Below are positions 17,004 to 25,489 of a stretch of 64,000 nucleotides of DNA, one piece after another. The notes below the pieces were generated by a model, which was given only the letters and a program-made list of their open reading frames with translations, did not search any database and was not told the DNA's origin. The DNA comes from Flavobacterium sasangense DSM 21067. Its GTDB lineage: Bacteria > Bacteroidota > Bacteroidia > Flavobacteriales > Flavobacteriaceae. Location of the stretch: contig NZ_JMLU01000003.1 in the NCBI RefSeq assembly GCF_000686885.1, forward strand, positions 179,102 to 243,101, given 5' to 3'. Numbering within the stretch: the first letter of the stretch is position 1; each line of letters begins with the position of its first letter. A program made the position numbers and the translations under genes.

Positions 17004-18587
17004 ATGCAACTTTCGGAACAAGAAATCATTAGAAGAGACAAACTAAACGCTTTACGCGAACTTGGAATTAACCCTTATCCAGCGGATTTATTTCCGGTGA
17101 ATCACACTTCAAAGCAAGTGAAGGAAAATTTTGAAGAAGGTAAGAAGGTTATTTTGGCAGGTCGTTTGATGAGTGTTCGCGATCAAGGAAAAGCTTCGTT
17201 TGCTGAATTACAAGACAGCGAAGGAAGAATTCAGTTGTATTTTAATCGCGATGTGCTTTGTGAAGGCGAAGACAAAACGCTTTACAATCAGGTTTTCAAA
17301 AAATTAACCGATTTAGGTGACTTTGTTGGAATTGAAGGAGAATTATTCATGACGAAAGTGGGCGCTATGTGCGTTCGTGTGGATGATTTTAAAATGTTGA
17401 GCAAAACTTTAAAACCGCTTCCGTTACCAAAAACTGACGAAGAAGGTCATGTGTTTGACGCATTTACTGACCCAGAATTGCGTTACCGTATGCGTTACGT
17501 AGATTTAGTAGTAAATCCGCAAGTGAAAGAAGTTTTCATGAAAAGAACAAAATTGTTCACTGCCATGAGAACGTTTTTCAATGAAGCAGGTTATATGGAA
17601 GTGGAAACTCCGGTTTTACAATCGATTCCTGGTGGAGCGGCAGCACGTCCGTTTATTACACATCATAACAGTTTAGACATTCCATTATACATGCGAATTG
17701 CTAACGAATTATATTTGAAAAGATTGATCGTTGGTGGATTTGATGGTGTTTACGAATTTTCGAAAAACTTCCGTAACGAAGGAATGGACAGAACCCACAA
17801 TCCAGAATTTACTGCAATGGAAATTTATGTAGCCTATAAAGACTACAACTGGATGATGGAGATGACTGAAAATTTATTAGAATATTGCGCTTTACAAGTA
17901 AATGGAACTACAGAAGCTACTTTTGGAGAACACAAAGTAAACTTCAAAGCTCCTTATGCTAGAGTAACGATGACCGATGCTATCAAACAATTCACTGGAT
18001 TTGACATTACTGGAAAATCGGAAGATGAATTGCGCGAAGCTGCAAAATCTATGGGAATCGAAGTGAACGACACCATGGGTAAAGGAAAATTAATTGATGA
18101 AATTTTTGGTGAGAAATGTGAAGGCAACTTTATTCAGCCAACGTTCATTACTGATTATCCAAAAGAAATGTCGCCATTGTGTAAATCGCACCGCGATAAC
18201 CCAGACTTAACAGAGCGTTTTGAGTTGATGGTTTGTGGAAAAGAAATTGCCAATGCGTATTCGGAATTAAACGACCCAATTGACCAAAGAGAGCGTTTTG
18301 AAAACCAAATGGCTTTAGCCGCAAAAGGTGATGACGAAGCGAACGGAATTATTGACGAAGATTTCTTAAGAGCTTTAGAATACGGAATGCCACCAACTTC
18401 TGGACTAGGAATTGGAATGGATCGTTTGATTATGTTCTTAACGAATAACCAATCGATTCAAGAAGTGTTGTTCTTCCCACAAATGCGACCAGAGAAAAAA
18501 GGTCCAGAATTAACAGAAGATGAAAAACACATTATCGAAATTTTAAAAGCAAACGAAGGAATTTCGATTGGTGATTTAAAAACTTAA
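17004..18587 (+). CDS. lysS: lysine--tRNA ligase, C-terminally truncated
   Basis: 527 residues from MQLSEQEIIRRDKLNALREL. Class II synthetase: OB-fold anticodon-binding domain (GRLMSVRDQGKASFAELQDS), then motif 1 region, motif 2 (FSKNFRNEGMDRTHNPEFTA) and motif 3 (GLGIGMDRLIMFLTN). The catalytic core is complete. After ILKANEGISIGDLKT the frame meets TAA at 18585-18587, yet it continues without another stop for 37 sense codons that look like the usual C-terminal extension of flavobacterial LysS. The TAA stands where a CAA (Gln) codon is plausible. Own promoter upstream; terminator at 18721. Confidence 0.93.
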   Translation: MQLSEQEIIRRDKLNALRELGINPYPADLFPVNHTSKQVKENFEEGKKVILAGRLMSVRDQGKASFAELQDSEGRIQLYFNRDVLCEGEDKTLYNQVFKKLTDLGDFVGIEGELFMTKVGAMCVRVDDFKMLSKTLKPLPLPKTDEEGHVFDAFTDPELRYRMRYVDLVVNPQVKEVFMKRTKLFTAMRTFFNEAGYMEVETPVLQSIPGGAAARPFITHHNSLDIPLYMRIANELYLKRLIVGGFDGVYEFSKNFRNEGMDRTHNPEFTAMEIYVAYKDYNWMMEMTENLLEYCALQVNGTTEATFGEHKVNFKAPYARVTMTDAIKQFTGFDITGKSEDELREAAKSMGIEVNDTMGKGKLIDEIFGEKCEGNFIQPTFITDYPKEMSPLCKSHRDNPDLTERFELMVCGKEIANAYSELNDPIDQRERFENQMALAAKGDDEANGIIDEDFLRALEYGMPPTSGLGIGMDRLIMFLTNNQSIQEVLFFPQMRPEKKGPELTEDEKHIIEILKANEGISIGDLKT

Positions 18588-18701
18588 TCAGAATTAAGCG
18601 GAAAAAAATGGGATGCTGCTAGTAAAGGATTAAGCAAACACGGCTTGATGCGTGTTGTTGTAGATGGCGAAAATAAAATTGCTGAATACTTAGGAAAATA
18701 A
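18588..18701 (+). pseudogene. detached C-terminal extension of lysS
   Basis: In frame with lysS and directly after its TAA, 37 sense codons run to a TAA at 18699-18701. They read SELSGKKWDAASKGLSKHGL and then MRVVVDGENKIAEYLGK. This looks like a small winged-helix-like C-terminal extension that I remember on other Flavobacterium LysS proteins. The lysS terminator follows this segment, not the early stop, so it is still within the transcript. A single C-to-T change would explain the separation. Confidence 0.7.
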
Positions 18702-18720
18702 GATCAAACAACTAAATTTC

Positions 18721-18756
18721 AAAGCGAAACTTTTTATAGAGTTTCGCTTTTTTTTA
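18721..18756 (+). terminator. lysS terminator
   Basis: Stem AAAGCGAAACT (18721-18731) with AGTTTCGCTTT (18740-18750), followed by a T-run. Confidence 0.85.
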
Positions 18757-18821
18757 TTCTCTAATTAAACCTTTTTATTTCCTGAATGTCTTATCATCAA
18801 AACAATTAAAAAAACGAAAAG

Positions 18822-19253
18822 ATGAAAAAATTAATTTTAGCAATTGCTTTAGTGATGACAACATTAACCTTTGCACAAGACAGAAAACAAGGAAGAGAGA
18901 AGTTAACACCAGAACAGCAAAGCGAACTTCATGTTAAGAAGATGACTCTCGATTTAGATTTGGATGCACAACAACAAAAAGAAGTAAAAACCATTTTTTT
19001 AGAGCAAGCGAAAAAAAGAGAAGCCAAAATAGCCGAAATGAAAGCTAAAAGAGAAAAAGGTGAAAAACCATCTGCTGACGAAAGATTTGAAATGAAAAAT
19101 GAGATGTTAGACAATCAAATTGAAATGAAATCCAAAATGAAAAAAATCTTAAAGCCAGAGCAATATAAAAAATGGGAAGAAAACCACGATGAAAAAGCAG
19201 CACAAGCAAAAGAAAAAATGCAAAAAAGAGTAAAAGAGCGCAGAGGTAATTAA
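18822..19253 (+). CDS. small periplasmic Spy/CpxP-like protein (DUF4890-type)
   Basis: 143 residues; signal peptide MKKLILAIALVMTTLTFAQ. The mature protein is almost entirely charged helix: KLTPEQQSELHVKKMTLDLD, LDAQQQKEVKTIFLEQ, and ILKPEQYKKWEENHDEKAAQ. The two LTPEQ / LKPEQYKKWE segments flank a long Lys/Glu-rich coiled coil, as in the LTxxQ-type periplasmic helpers of the Spy/CpxP group and the Bacteroidota DUF4890 family. Role inferred: envelope stress or chaperone-like. Followed 82 bp later by a second, shorter protein of the same style. Confidence 0.7.
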   Translation: MKKLILAIALVMTTLTFAQDRKQGREKLTPEQQSELHVKKMTLDLDLDAQQQKEVKTIFLEQAKKREAKIAEMKAKREKGEKPSADERFEMKNEMLDNQIEMKSKMKKILKPEQYKKWEENHDEKAAQAKEKMQKRVKERRGN

Positions 19254-19335
19254 TTATTTTTGACAAAATGTTTTGTTTTAATCTCAAATTTAATTTAGAT
19301 TTGACAAACCAAAAAAAATCAACTGTATTTAAATT

Positions 19336-19662
19336 ATGAAAAAAATAGTCTTTTCTCTAGTATTATTCTTTGCGTTTAGCGCTTTTTCTTTTGCTCAAGA
19401 TCAAAAATCAAATGATCCTAAAATGGCCGCAAAGTTAGAATTAAATGAATTGGTAAAAGTGATTCCTTTGGAGAGCAATTTAGAAAATGGCTTATATGAT
19501 TTATTAGTTTACAAACACGTAAATTTAGCCAAAGCTACTTCTGATAAGGAAAGAAATGAAGTTTATTCCATTATGAAAAGTAAAATTGACGGATCTCTTT
19601 CTCCTGAGCAATTAAGAAAACTTAAAAGCAATAAAGCTCTTTATGATAATTTAATTAAATAA
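19336..19662 (+). CDS. small secreted helical protein
   Basis: 108 residues; signal peptide MKKIVFSLVLFFAFSAFSFA. The mature part is helical, with LELNELVKVIPLESNLENGL and, near the end, IDGSLSPEQLRKLKSNKALY. The LSPEQLRKL segment recalls the LTPEQ motif of the preceding gene, so the two may be a diverged pair of Spy-like envelope proteins. I do not recognise a named family. The stop codon abuts a bidirectional terminator shared with hemL. Confidence 0.65.
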   Translation: MKKIVFSLVLFFAFSAFSFAQDQKSNDPKMAAKLELNELVKVIPLESNLENGLYDLLVYKHVNLAKATSDKERNEVYSIMKSKIDGSLSPEQLRKLKSNKALYDNLIK

Positions 19663-19691
19663 AAAATGTCCCGATTTTATCGGGACATTTT
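19663..19691. terminator. bidirectional terminator
   Basis: 13-bp perfect stem AAAATGTCCCGAT / ATCGGGACATTTT with a 3-nt loop, between convergent genes. Confidence 0.85.
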
Positions 19692-19693
19692 GT

Positions 19694-20980
19694 TTATAAC
19701 TCTTTTGTTGTTTCTGCAATTGCATTAATTGTAAAATCTAAATCTTCATAAGTCAATGCATCTGTTATGAACCAAGTTTCATAAGCCGATGGTGCAATAT
19801 AAACTCCGCGTTTTAATAATCCGTGGAAGAACTTTTTAAATGTATCGTTATCACCATTTTTAGCGGTTGCAAAATCATAAACAGGATTAGCATCAAAATG
19901 AACTGAAATCATTGAACCTACTCTATTGATGGTAAAAATTACGTTTTCTTCTGTTAGTACTTGACGAATTCCTTTTTCTAAATATGCTGTTTTTTCTTCT
20001 AAACGTTTAAAAACATTTGCATCAGCATTTAATGCTTTCAACATTTCTAATCCGGCGGCCATGGCTAATGGATTTCCTGATAAAGTTCCTGCTTGATATA
20101 CTGGACCAAGTGGTGCTAAATAGTTCATGATTTCTTCTCTAGCTGCAAAGGCTCCAACAGGCAAGCCACCACCAATTACTTTACCGAAGCAAACTATATC
20201 CGCTTGAATTCCGAATAATTCTTGAGCACCACCTTTTGCTAAGCGAAATCCGGTCATTACTTCATCAAAAATAAGCAAGGCTCCATTTTCTGTACAAACA
20301 GCTCTTAGCGCTTCTAAAAACCCCTTTACTGGGGGAATACATCCCATATTTCCTGCTACAGGTTCGATTATAATGGCTGCAATTTCATTTTTATTCGCTT
20401 CAAACAAGGCTTTTACATTTTCAATATCGTTATAAGATGCTAATAAAGTATCTTTTGCAGTACCTTGTGTTACTCCAGGCGAATTTGGCACTCCAAAGGT
20501 ACTCAAACCACTTCCTGCTGCTATTAAAAACGAATCGGAATGTCCGTGATAGCATCCCGAAAATTTGATGATTTTATCTCTTTTTGTATAACCACGTGCT
20601 AAACGAATAGCACTCATACAAGCTTCTGTACCTGAATTTACAAAACGAATTTTATCAATATTTGGCACCATAGAAACTGCCAATTGTGCAATCTGAGTTT
20701 CTAATTCTGTTGGCATTCCAAAGGAAGTTCCTTTTTTAGCTTTTTCAATAACCGCGTTTACTACAGGTTCGTAGGCATGACCCAAAATCATTGGACCCCA
20801 TGAGTTGATGTAATCGATTAAACGATTACCGTCTTCATCATATAAATAGGCTCCTTTTGCTTCTTTTGCAAAAATAGGCGTTCCTCCTACTCCTTTAAAT
20901 GCTCGCACAGGTGAATTTACACCTCCGGGAATTACTTTGTTAGCTTCAACAAATAGTTCGCTACTTCTTTTATATAACAT
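19694..20980 (-). CDS. hemL: glutamate-1-semialdehyde 2,1-aminomutase
   Basis: 428 residues. PLP enzyme that makes 5-aminolevulinate from glutamate-1-semialdehyde in tetrapyrrole synthesis. The Schiff-base lysine is Lys267 in [18 protein letters not shown], at the same number as in well-studied homologues. The N-terminal [20 protein letters not shown] and [18 protein letters not shown] are hallmarks, and [12 protein letters not shown] gives the PLP-nitrogen Asp. Its ATG overlaps the stop of the upstream glucosaminidase gene by one base (TAATG), so translation is probably coupled. Confidence 0.97.
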   Translation of the reverse strand: MLYKRSSELFVEANKVIPGGVNSPVRAFKGVGGTPIFAKEAKGAYLYDEDGNRLIDYINSWGPMILGHAYEPVVNAVIEKAKKGTSFGMPTELETQIAQLAVSMVPNIDKIRFVNSGTEACMSAIRLARGYTKRDKIIKFSGCYHGHSDSFLIAAGSGLSTFGVPNSPGVTQGTAKDTLLASYNDIENVKALFEANKNEIAAIIIEPVAGNMGCIPPVKGFLEALRAVCTENGALLIFDEVMTGFRLAKGGAQELFGIQADIVCFGKVIGGGLPVGAFAAREEIMNYLAPLGPVYQAGTLSGNPLAMAAGLEMLKALNADANVFKRLEEKTAYLEKGIRQVLTEENVIFTINRVGSMISVHFDANPVYDFATAKNGDNDTFKKFFHGLLKRGVYIAPSAYETWFITDALTYEDLDFTINAIAETTKEL

Positions 20981-21867
20981 TATTTTATTTTGATTTGTTG
21001 CCCAATAGAAATGGCATTGTCAGACATATTGTTTAATTTCTTTAAGTCATCCACCGTAAGATTGAATCTTTTTGACAGCGAATATAATGTATCGCCTTGT
21101 TGAATGGTATAATAATCGCCACCTTGCGCTACAATAACTTCTTTTTTAACTGGTTTGAAATCGCGACTCAAGACTTCGCTATCGTATTTGTACAATTCAA
21201 AACGCTCTATTAAGCCAATTAATTTCTCTGGGTATTTTATGTCGGTTGCATAACCTGCCGCTTTTAATCCTTTTGCCCAAGATTCATAATCGCCTTTATC
21301 TAATTTGAATAAACTAGAATATCTTGGTCGTGAAGTTAAAAACAACGAATGATCGCGATACGATTCTGATGGATGTTCGTATTTTCTAAAACACTCTTGT
21401 TCGGAATCGTCATCGTGTTTTACACTTTCCCCTGTCCACTCTTTATGGCATTTTATTCCGAAGTGATTATTGGCGCTTAAAGCTAATTTTCCTTTTCCAG
21501 CACCTGATTCTAGAATACCTTGTGCCAATGTAATACTCGCAGGAATTCCGTGAGCTCGCATGTTATTTTGAGCAATTTCCTTGAAATTATCAACATAAAT
21601 TTGAATCTCTTCAGCGTAGGTTTTTATATTAGAAGTTGCCACCAAAGTAACTTCTGAGTCAGTTTTTTGTTTTGATTCTGTTGATTCCGACTTAGTTGAT
21701 GAAATCGTTACAACTGGTTTTTTAGCTGTAGTTGTTTTTGTTTGAGATACTGGCTGTTTTTTAGTGGTAACTTTAGGCTTTGATGTTGTTCTAACCACAG
21801 GGCGCGAACTGGTACAACTTACTACTAAAAGCGCTAGTAAAAAAAGAGCTAATTTAGTCTTTATCAT
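20980..21867 (-). CDS. glucosaminidase-domain lipoprotein with LysM
   Basis: 295 residues. Lipoprotein signal [18 protein letters not shown] (Cys18), a Thr/Lys/Ser-rich linker (20-75), a GH73-type glucosaminidase domain (about 85-235), and a C-terminal LysM (about 250-295, [20 protein letters not shown]). The probable catalytic Glu120 lies in [16 protein letters not shown], followed by NNHFGIKCH and YRDHSLFL. It would cut N-acetylglucosamine links in peptidoglycan while held to it by LysM. It overlaps the upstream enzyme gene by 14 bp and hemL by 1 bp: a tight three-gene operon with unrelated functions. Confidence 0.9.
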   Translation of the reverse strand: MIKTKLALFLLALLVVSCTSSRPVVRTTSKPKVTTKKQPVSQTKTTTAKKPVVTISSTKSESTESKQKTDSEVTLVATSNIKTYAEEIQIYVDNFKEIAQNNMRAHGIPASITLAQGILESGAGKGKLALSANNHFGIKCHKEWTGESVKHDDDSEQECFRKYEHPSESYRDHSLFLTSRPRYSSLFKLDKGDYESWAKGLKAAGYATDIKYPEKLIGLIERFELYKYDSEVLSRDFKPVKKEVIVAQGGDYYTIQQGDTLYSLSKRFNLTVDDLKKLNNMSDNAISIGQQIKIK

Positions 21868-22765
21868 ATTGCAATATTTCTTTATTCTTATTTTTTAGAG
21901 CAAAATTCATGCCTTTAATTCCTTGCAAACCACCGGTGTGAATCATTAGAATTTTAGCATTAGGCGGAAAATATCCTTTCTCAATCCAATCTAAAATTCC
22001 AAAAACCATCTTACCCGTATATACAGGATCTAATGGAATAGCAGTTTGACTGTAAAACGAATTTAAAAACTGAATCAATTCGTCTGTTACTTTTCCATAA
22101 CCTCCAAAATGATAATTATCGTTTATACTCCAATTGGTTTTCGATACAAAATTACGAATTACCTCAGACAAAAAAGCACCTTTTAATGAAGAAAATCCAA
22201 TTATCTGCTGTTTTTCGCTCGAAGAATTAATCAAACCTGAAATCGTCCCTCCTGTTCCAACAGCACAAATAATATGTGTAAAATATTCTTTATCTGTATC
22301 TGTTAGAATTTCTTCACAACCTTTTATAGCAAAATCATTCGTTCCGCCTTCGGGAACTAAATAGAAGTTTCCATATTTTTCATGCAAATGCGAAACAAAA
22401 GATGGTTGCTCCTTATCGCGATAAGCGGCTCTACTTACAAAGTAAAACTGCATACCTAATTCTTGTGCTTGTGCCAGAGTGGGATTTTCATTGATTTTGC
22501 ATTCCAATTCTTCTCCACGAATTACACCAATCGTTTTAAAACCAAATTCGGCTCCAGCACCTGCAACAGCCAAAATATGATTTGAAAAAGCGCCACCAAA
22601 TGTTAACAATGTAGCATGACCTAATCTTTTTGCTTCTTGAATATTATACTTAAGTTTTCTGAATTTATTTCCTGAGATTATAGGATGCAACAAATCTTCT
22701 CTTTTAATGAAGAGTTCAATGCCATTTGGTAATGCAATTTGGATTTTTTTATTATTTGATTCCAT
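21854..22765 (-). CDS. PLP-dependent enzyme, ACC deaminase / D-cysteine desulfhydrase family
   Basis: 303 residues, about 10% shorter than typical ACC deaminases. KREDLLHPIISGNKFRKLKY carries the Schiff-base lysine in SGNKFRKL. FGGAFSNHILAVAGAGAEFG and the phosphate loop AVGTGGTISG follow. The family deaminates 1-aminocyclopropane-1-carboxylate or desulfurates D-cysteine; the true substrate cannot be fixed by sequence. First gene of the operon with the glucosaminidase and hemL. Its promoter and leader are unusual: a -7 box at 22794-22801 feeds a short leader that is largely the terminator hairpin of the preceding gene. Confidence 0.88.
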   Translation of the reverse strand: MESNNKKIQIALPNGIELFIKREDLLHPIISGNKFRKLKYNIQEAKRLGHATLLTFGGAFSNHILAVAGAGAEFGFKTIGVIRGEELECKINENPTLAQAQELGMQFYFVSRAAYRDKEQPSFVSHLHEKYGNFYLVPEGGTNDFAIKGCEEILTDTDKEYFTHIICAVGTGGTISGLINSSSEKQQIIGFSSLKGAFLSEVIRNFVSKTNWSINDNYHFGGYGKVTDELIQFLNSFYSQTAIPLDPVYTGKMVFGILDWIEKGYFPPNAKILMIHTGGLQGIKGMNFALKNKNKEILQYDKD

Positions 22766-22769
22766 AAAA

Positions 22770-22801
22770 AAAGCAGCCTATTAAAGCTGCTTTCAAATAT
22801 A
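22770..22801 (-). terminator. terminator hairpin doubled up with the next gene's promoter
   Basis: On the minus strand the stem AAAGCAGC / GCTGCTTT plus T-run ends the 614-residue T9SS gene (stop 22817). A TATATTTG -7 box (plus 22794-22801) sits immediately before this stem, and the T-run ends just before ATG 22765. The downstream transcript would start at or inside the hairpin. Confidence 0.65.
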
Positions 22802-22816
22802 CTATAATCGTAAGTA

Positions 22817-24661
22817 CTATCTTCTTGAAACAATAACTTTTTTACTCATATCTAAATTGTCTTTCGTTTTAGCTTTAACAACATAAACACCATCACTTAA
22901 ACCTGCTGTTGAAAATTCATACGAATCTCCAGTACCAAGGTTATTCTTTTCAATTACAACTTTACCTGTTACATCATACATCATTAATGAAGTAATATCT
23001 TTATTTAATGTATTGTAAACTGTTAACATTGCATTTTGATTGTTTTGATACACTGTGAAAGATTCGATAGTCTCATTTGGATTATTTAACACCACATCTG
23101 TATTTTTAAACGTAACTTCAAAACGTGTTGTATTATTTCCTGCAGGCAATGTCATATCAAAAATATTATTTTTAATATCGTAATAAACACCTGTTACTTT
23201 ATCATGTAAATATACATTTTGATTAGCATCAAAATTAACAATATCTTTTACTTGTAATTTAAAATTAGTTTGAGCCGTACATCTAAATCCTACTGGAATT
23301 CTTTTATCTATATCAAATTTTACCGCAGTTGCCACATATTCATGAGGCATATCTGGCAAAATATAATAAAACTCTGCAGCCTCACCAGATGGTGAGCGTC
23401 CATCTGCTCCATAATCAAAACCATCTGTAGCAGTATCTAAAAACGCTATAGTTGTTGGGCGAACACCACCATTATTGTACATAGCATGGATTCTAATATA
23501 AGGAGCTGTACCTTTTCTAATTTGAGTATAATCTGTTCCTGCTACGTTAGGAATTTCTGGAAAAAATTCAGAGTTTGGATCATAAACATCAGTTGAAGCA
23601 ACTTCAGCAGTTCTTGCAAATTGCGATTGATTACCCGCTCCTTCTTTTACGAAAACTCGAAATGCATTTTGCATAGTAACATTACCCGCAGCAGTTCCTA
23701 GAACCATAAAACCTTGTCCAACCGGCGTAAATCTTCTTTGAAAAATGGTTCCAGAACCAAAAGGAATTCCTCCTGTTTGATTACCTGAACCATCATACGT
23801 CCAAAAAGCAGCAGGAGTGTAAATTCCGGTAACCGGATTATAAATTCCATAACCTCCTTGATATTGATTTAACGTATGTGTATTAACCGTTACTTGTTCC
23901 CAATAATAAGCTTGACCGTTAATTAAAGCGGCGTTAGCAGGATCTAATAAATAAGCATTTAAATCTATAGCACTTGGATAAGGATTACCCACTAAAGTAA
24001 AATTACCTGCCGAAACAGCAACTGCCATATTACCATCATTAGGTTTTCCTCTAAAATCATAACGCTGTTTGCTTCCCGTATTATTTTGAACGTTTTCAAC
24101 AGCATGAGCAATCGTAGCATCCGTACCCGAAGTTCCTTTCATAGTAAATCCTTCACCAGCGTTAATTCCAGTAGCACTTCCCACATATGCCCATTGCGCA
24201 TAAGCATTTGACGTAACGAAACGCCAAATCCAATAAGGTGCAATAGCTAATGGACTTGCTGTACCATTATAGTTATTCGTTGGTAAAATAGTTGCCGGAG
24301 TACTGCCCATTACAGAATTAGGTTGATGTAACATCGTAATTCCGAAAGGTTCATTTCCAACAACCGCTGATGCATTCCCTACTGGAGAACACCAATAATT
24401 GTATTGAAAATTATTTACGGTACCTTCCTGAAAAACAGAAAGTTTACCTGCACCAGTATTAGCACCCGCACCTGTAGTTCCTTGCAACAACTGCGAATTA
24501 TTTCTCAGAAAGAAATTACCGTTATTTTGTAAATTAACGTCTTGTTTTACGTAAACAAACTGATTATTTACGAATACATAGCTATTTGGACTCACATACA
24601 TTTGTGAAAATGCTGTAAACGAACCTAATAAACCTAAGGTGGAAAGTATAATTTTCTTCAT
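22817..24661 (-). CDS. secreted protein with T9SS type A sorting domain
   Basis: 614 residues; signal peptide MKKIILSTLGLLGSFTAFSQ. Secreted or surface attached through the type IX system, as shown by a C-terminal domain of about 80 residues (MLTVYNTLNKDITSLMMYDV, TGKVVIEKN, SDGVYVVKAK, KKVIVSRR). The middle contains YWCSPVGNAS, FTLVGNPYPSAIDLNAYL and GQGFMVLGTAAGN. The same ordered blocks recur near the C-terminus of the 2167-residue protein encoded divergently next door. No enzymatic motif is visible. It has its own -7 box at 24690-24697. Confidence 0.85.
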   Translation of the reverse strand: MKKIILSTLGLLGSFTAFSQMYVSPNSYVFVNNQFVYVKQDVNLQNNGNFFLRNNSQLLQGTTGAGANTGAGKLSVFQEGTVNNFQYNYWCSPVGNASAVVGNEPFGITMLHQPNSVMGSTPATILPTNNYNGTASPLAIAPYWIWRFVTSNAYAQWAYVGSATGINAGEGFTMKGTSGTDATIAHAVENVQNNTGSKQRYDFRGKPNDGNMAVAVSAGNFTLVGNPYPSAIDLNAYLLDPANAALINGQAYYWEQVTVNTHTLNQYQGGYGIYNPVTGIYTPAAFWTYDGSGNQTGGIPFGSGTIFQRRFTPVGQGFMVLGTAAGNVTMQNAFRVFVKEGAGNQSQFARTAEVASTDVYDPNSEFFPEIPNVAGTDYTQIRKGTAPYIRIHAMYNNGGVRPTTIAFLDTATDGFDYGADGRSPSGEAAEFYYILPDMPHEYVATAVKFDIDKRIPVGFRCTAQTNFKLQVKDIVNFDANQNVYLHDKVTGVYYDIKNNIFDMTLPAGNNTTRFEVTFKNTDVVLNNPNETIESFTVYQNNQNAMLTVYNTLNKDITSLMMYDVTGKVVIEKNNLGTGDSYEFSTAGLSDGVYVVKAKTKDNLDMSKKVIVSRR

Positions 24662-24689
24662 AATACTGGAGTTTAGAATATTACATCTG

Positions 24690-24697
24690 CAAATATA
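24690..24697 (-). promoter_or_regulatory. -7 box of the 614-residue T9SS protein gene
   Basis: TATATTTG on the minus strand, 28 bp before ATG 24661. Confidence 0.5.
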
Positions 24698-25269
24698 TGC
24701 AATTATTATTGATTTATTATTATTTTGATTAGCAATACAACGATAGAAAAGCGCATTTCATCTTGTTTTTTATAATTTTAACCCGAATTCAATTCATTAA
24801 TTCTATTTTTTTTTGAAATATCCACATAAATTCATAAAAATTTAATAAAAGGAAATCATGAAAAAAACCCACACTTCAAATCAACTCAAAAATGCAATTC
24901 AACGATTTTTTTAAACACTTAATCGATTTTTATTTTAAACACTCTCAATCACTTACGTAAAAATTTTGAAGTCGGTTTTTTTTAATAGCAAACATTTTTA
25001 AAATAATTATAAAAACAATCTTTAGATACGTTAGTACTAGCTAACACTCACATTTTAAAACATTTAAAGAATTACAAATTACAAGTAAACAAAAAGAATT
25101 GAAGGCGTAATTCCGCAAAATAATGTTCAAAAAATTCCCGTTTATCCTGCAAAGAAGAGCAAAACAATGCGAAAAATATTTTTTTTTATTTCGTACAAAA
25201 AACCAGTCCTAATAAACCACTAAATAGCTAAAATTCAACGAAATAAACCCACAATTTGTCGATAAAAAT
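24698..25269. other. AT-rich intergenic region without a convincing gene
   Basis: Very AT-rich sequence between divergent secreted-protein genes. It contains a short imperfect direct repeat, CGATTTTTTTAAACACT at 24903 and CGATTTTTATTTTAAACACT at 24924. A 17-codon reading frame from ATG 24858 and a minus-strand frame over 25228-25464 have no domain or composition support. Confidence 0.5.
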
Positions 25270-25299
25270 TTTGTTGTTTGAAAATAAAACGTACATTTG
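25270..25299 (+). promoter_or_regulatory. promoter of the 2167-residue T9SS protein
   Basis: TTTG at 25270-25273, 18 bp spacer, TACATTTG at 25292-25299. It predicts a long leader of about 185 nt before ATG 25490. Just downstream ACAGTTATTC occurs twice (about 25310-25345). Confidence 0.5.
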
Positions 25300-25489
25300 C
25301 CCAATAGAAACAGTTATTCCAAAAAAAGATACAGTTATTCTTTTTTTTAACATATTTTTAATTAAGTTTACATAATCTAATTTCTTAATTAAAGAAAAAA
25401 GCACGTAAAATAGGTAAAATGATTTTACAGACATACTTACAAAACACAAGCTTCCCCGAGCCATTGTTTTAACTAAAATTTTTTATTTT

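Noticed and set aside
24858..24911. 17-codon frame MKKTHTSNQLKNAIQRFF
   Set aside because: Too short and without any supporting context.
25228..25464. Minus-strand frame of 78 codons upstream of the 2167-residue gene
   Set aside because: No domain or signal, biased by AT-rich codons, and it overlaps the promoter and leader of the giant gene.
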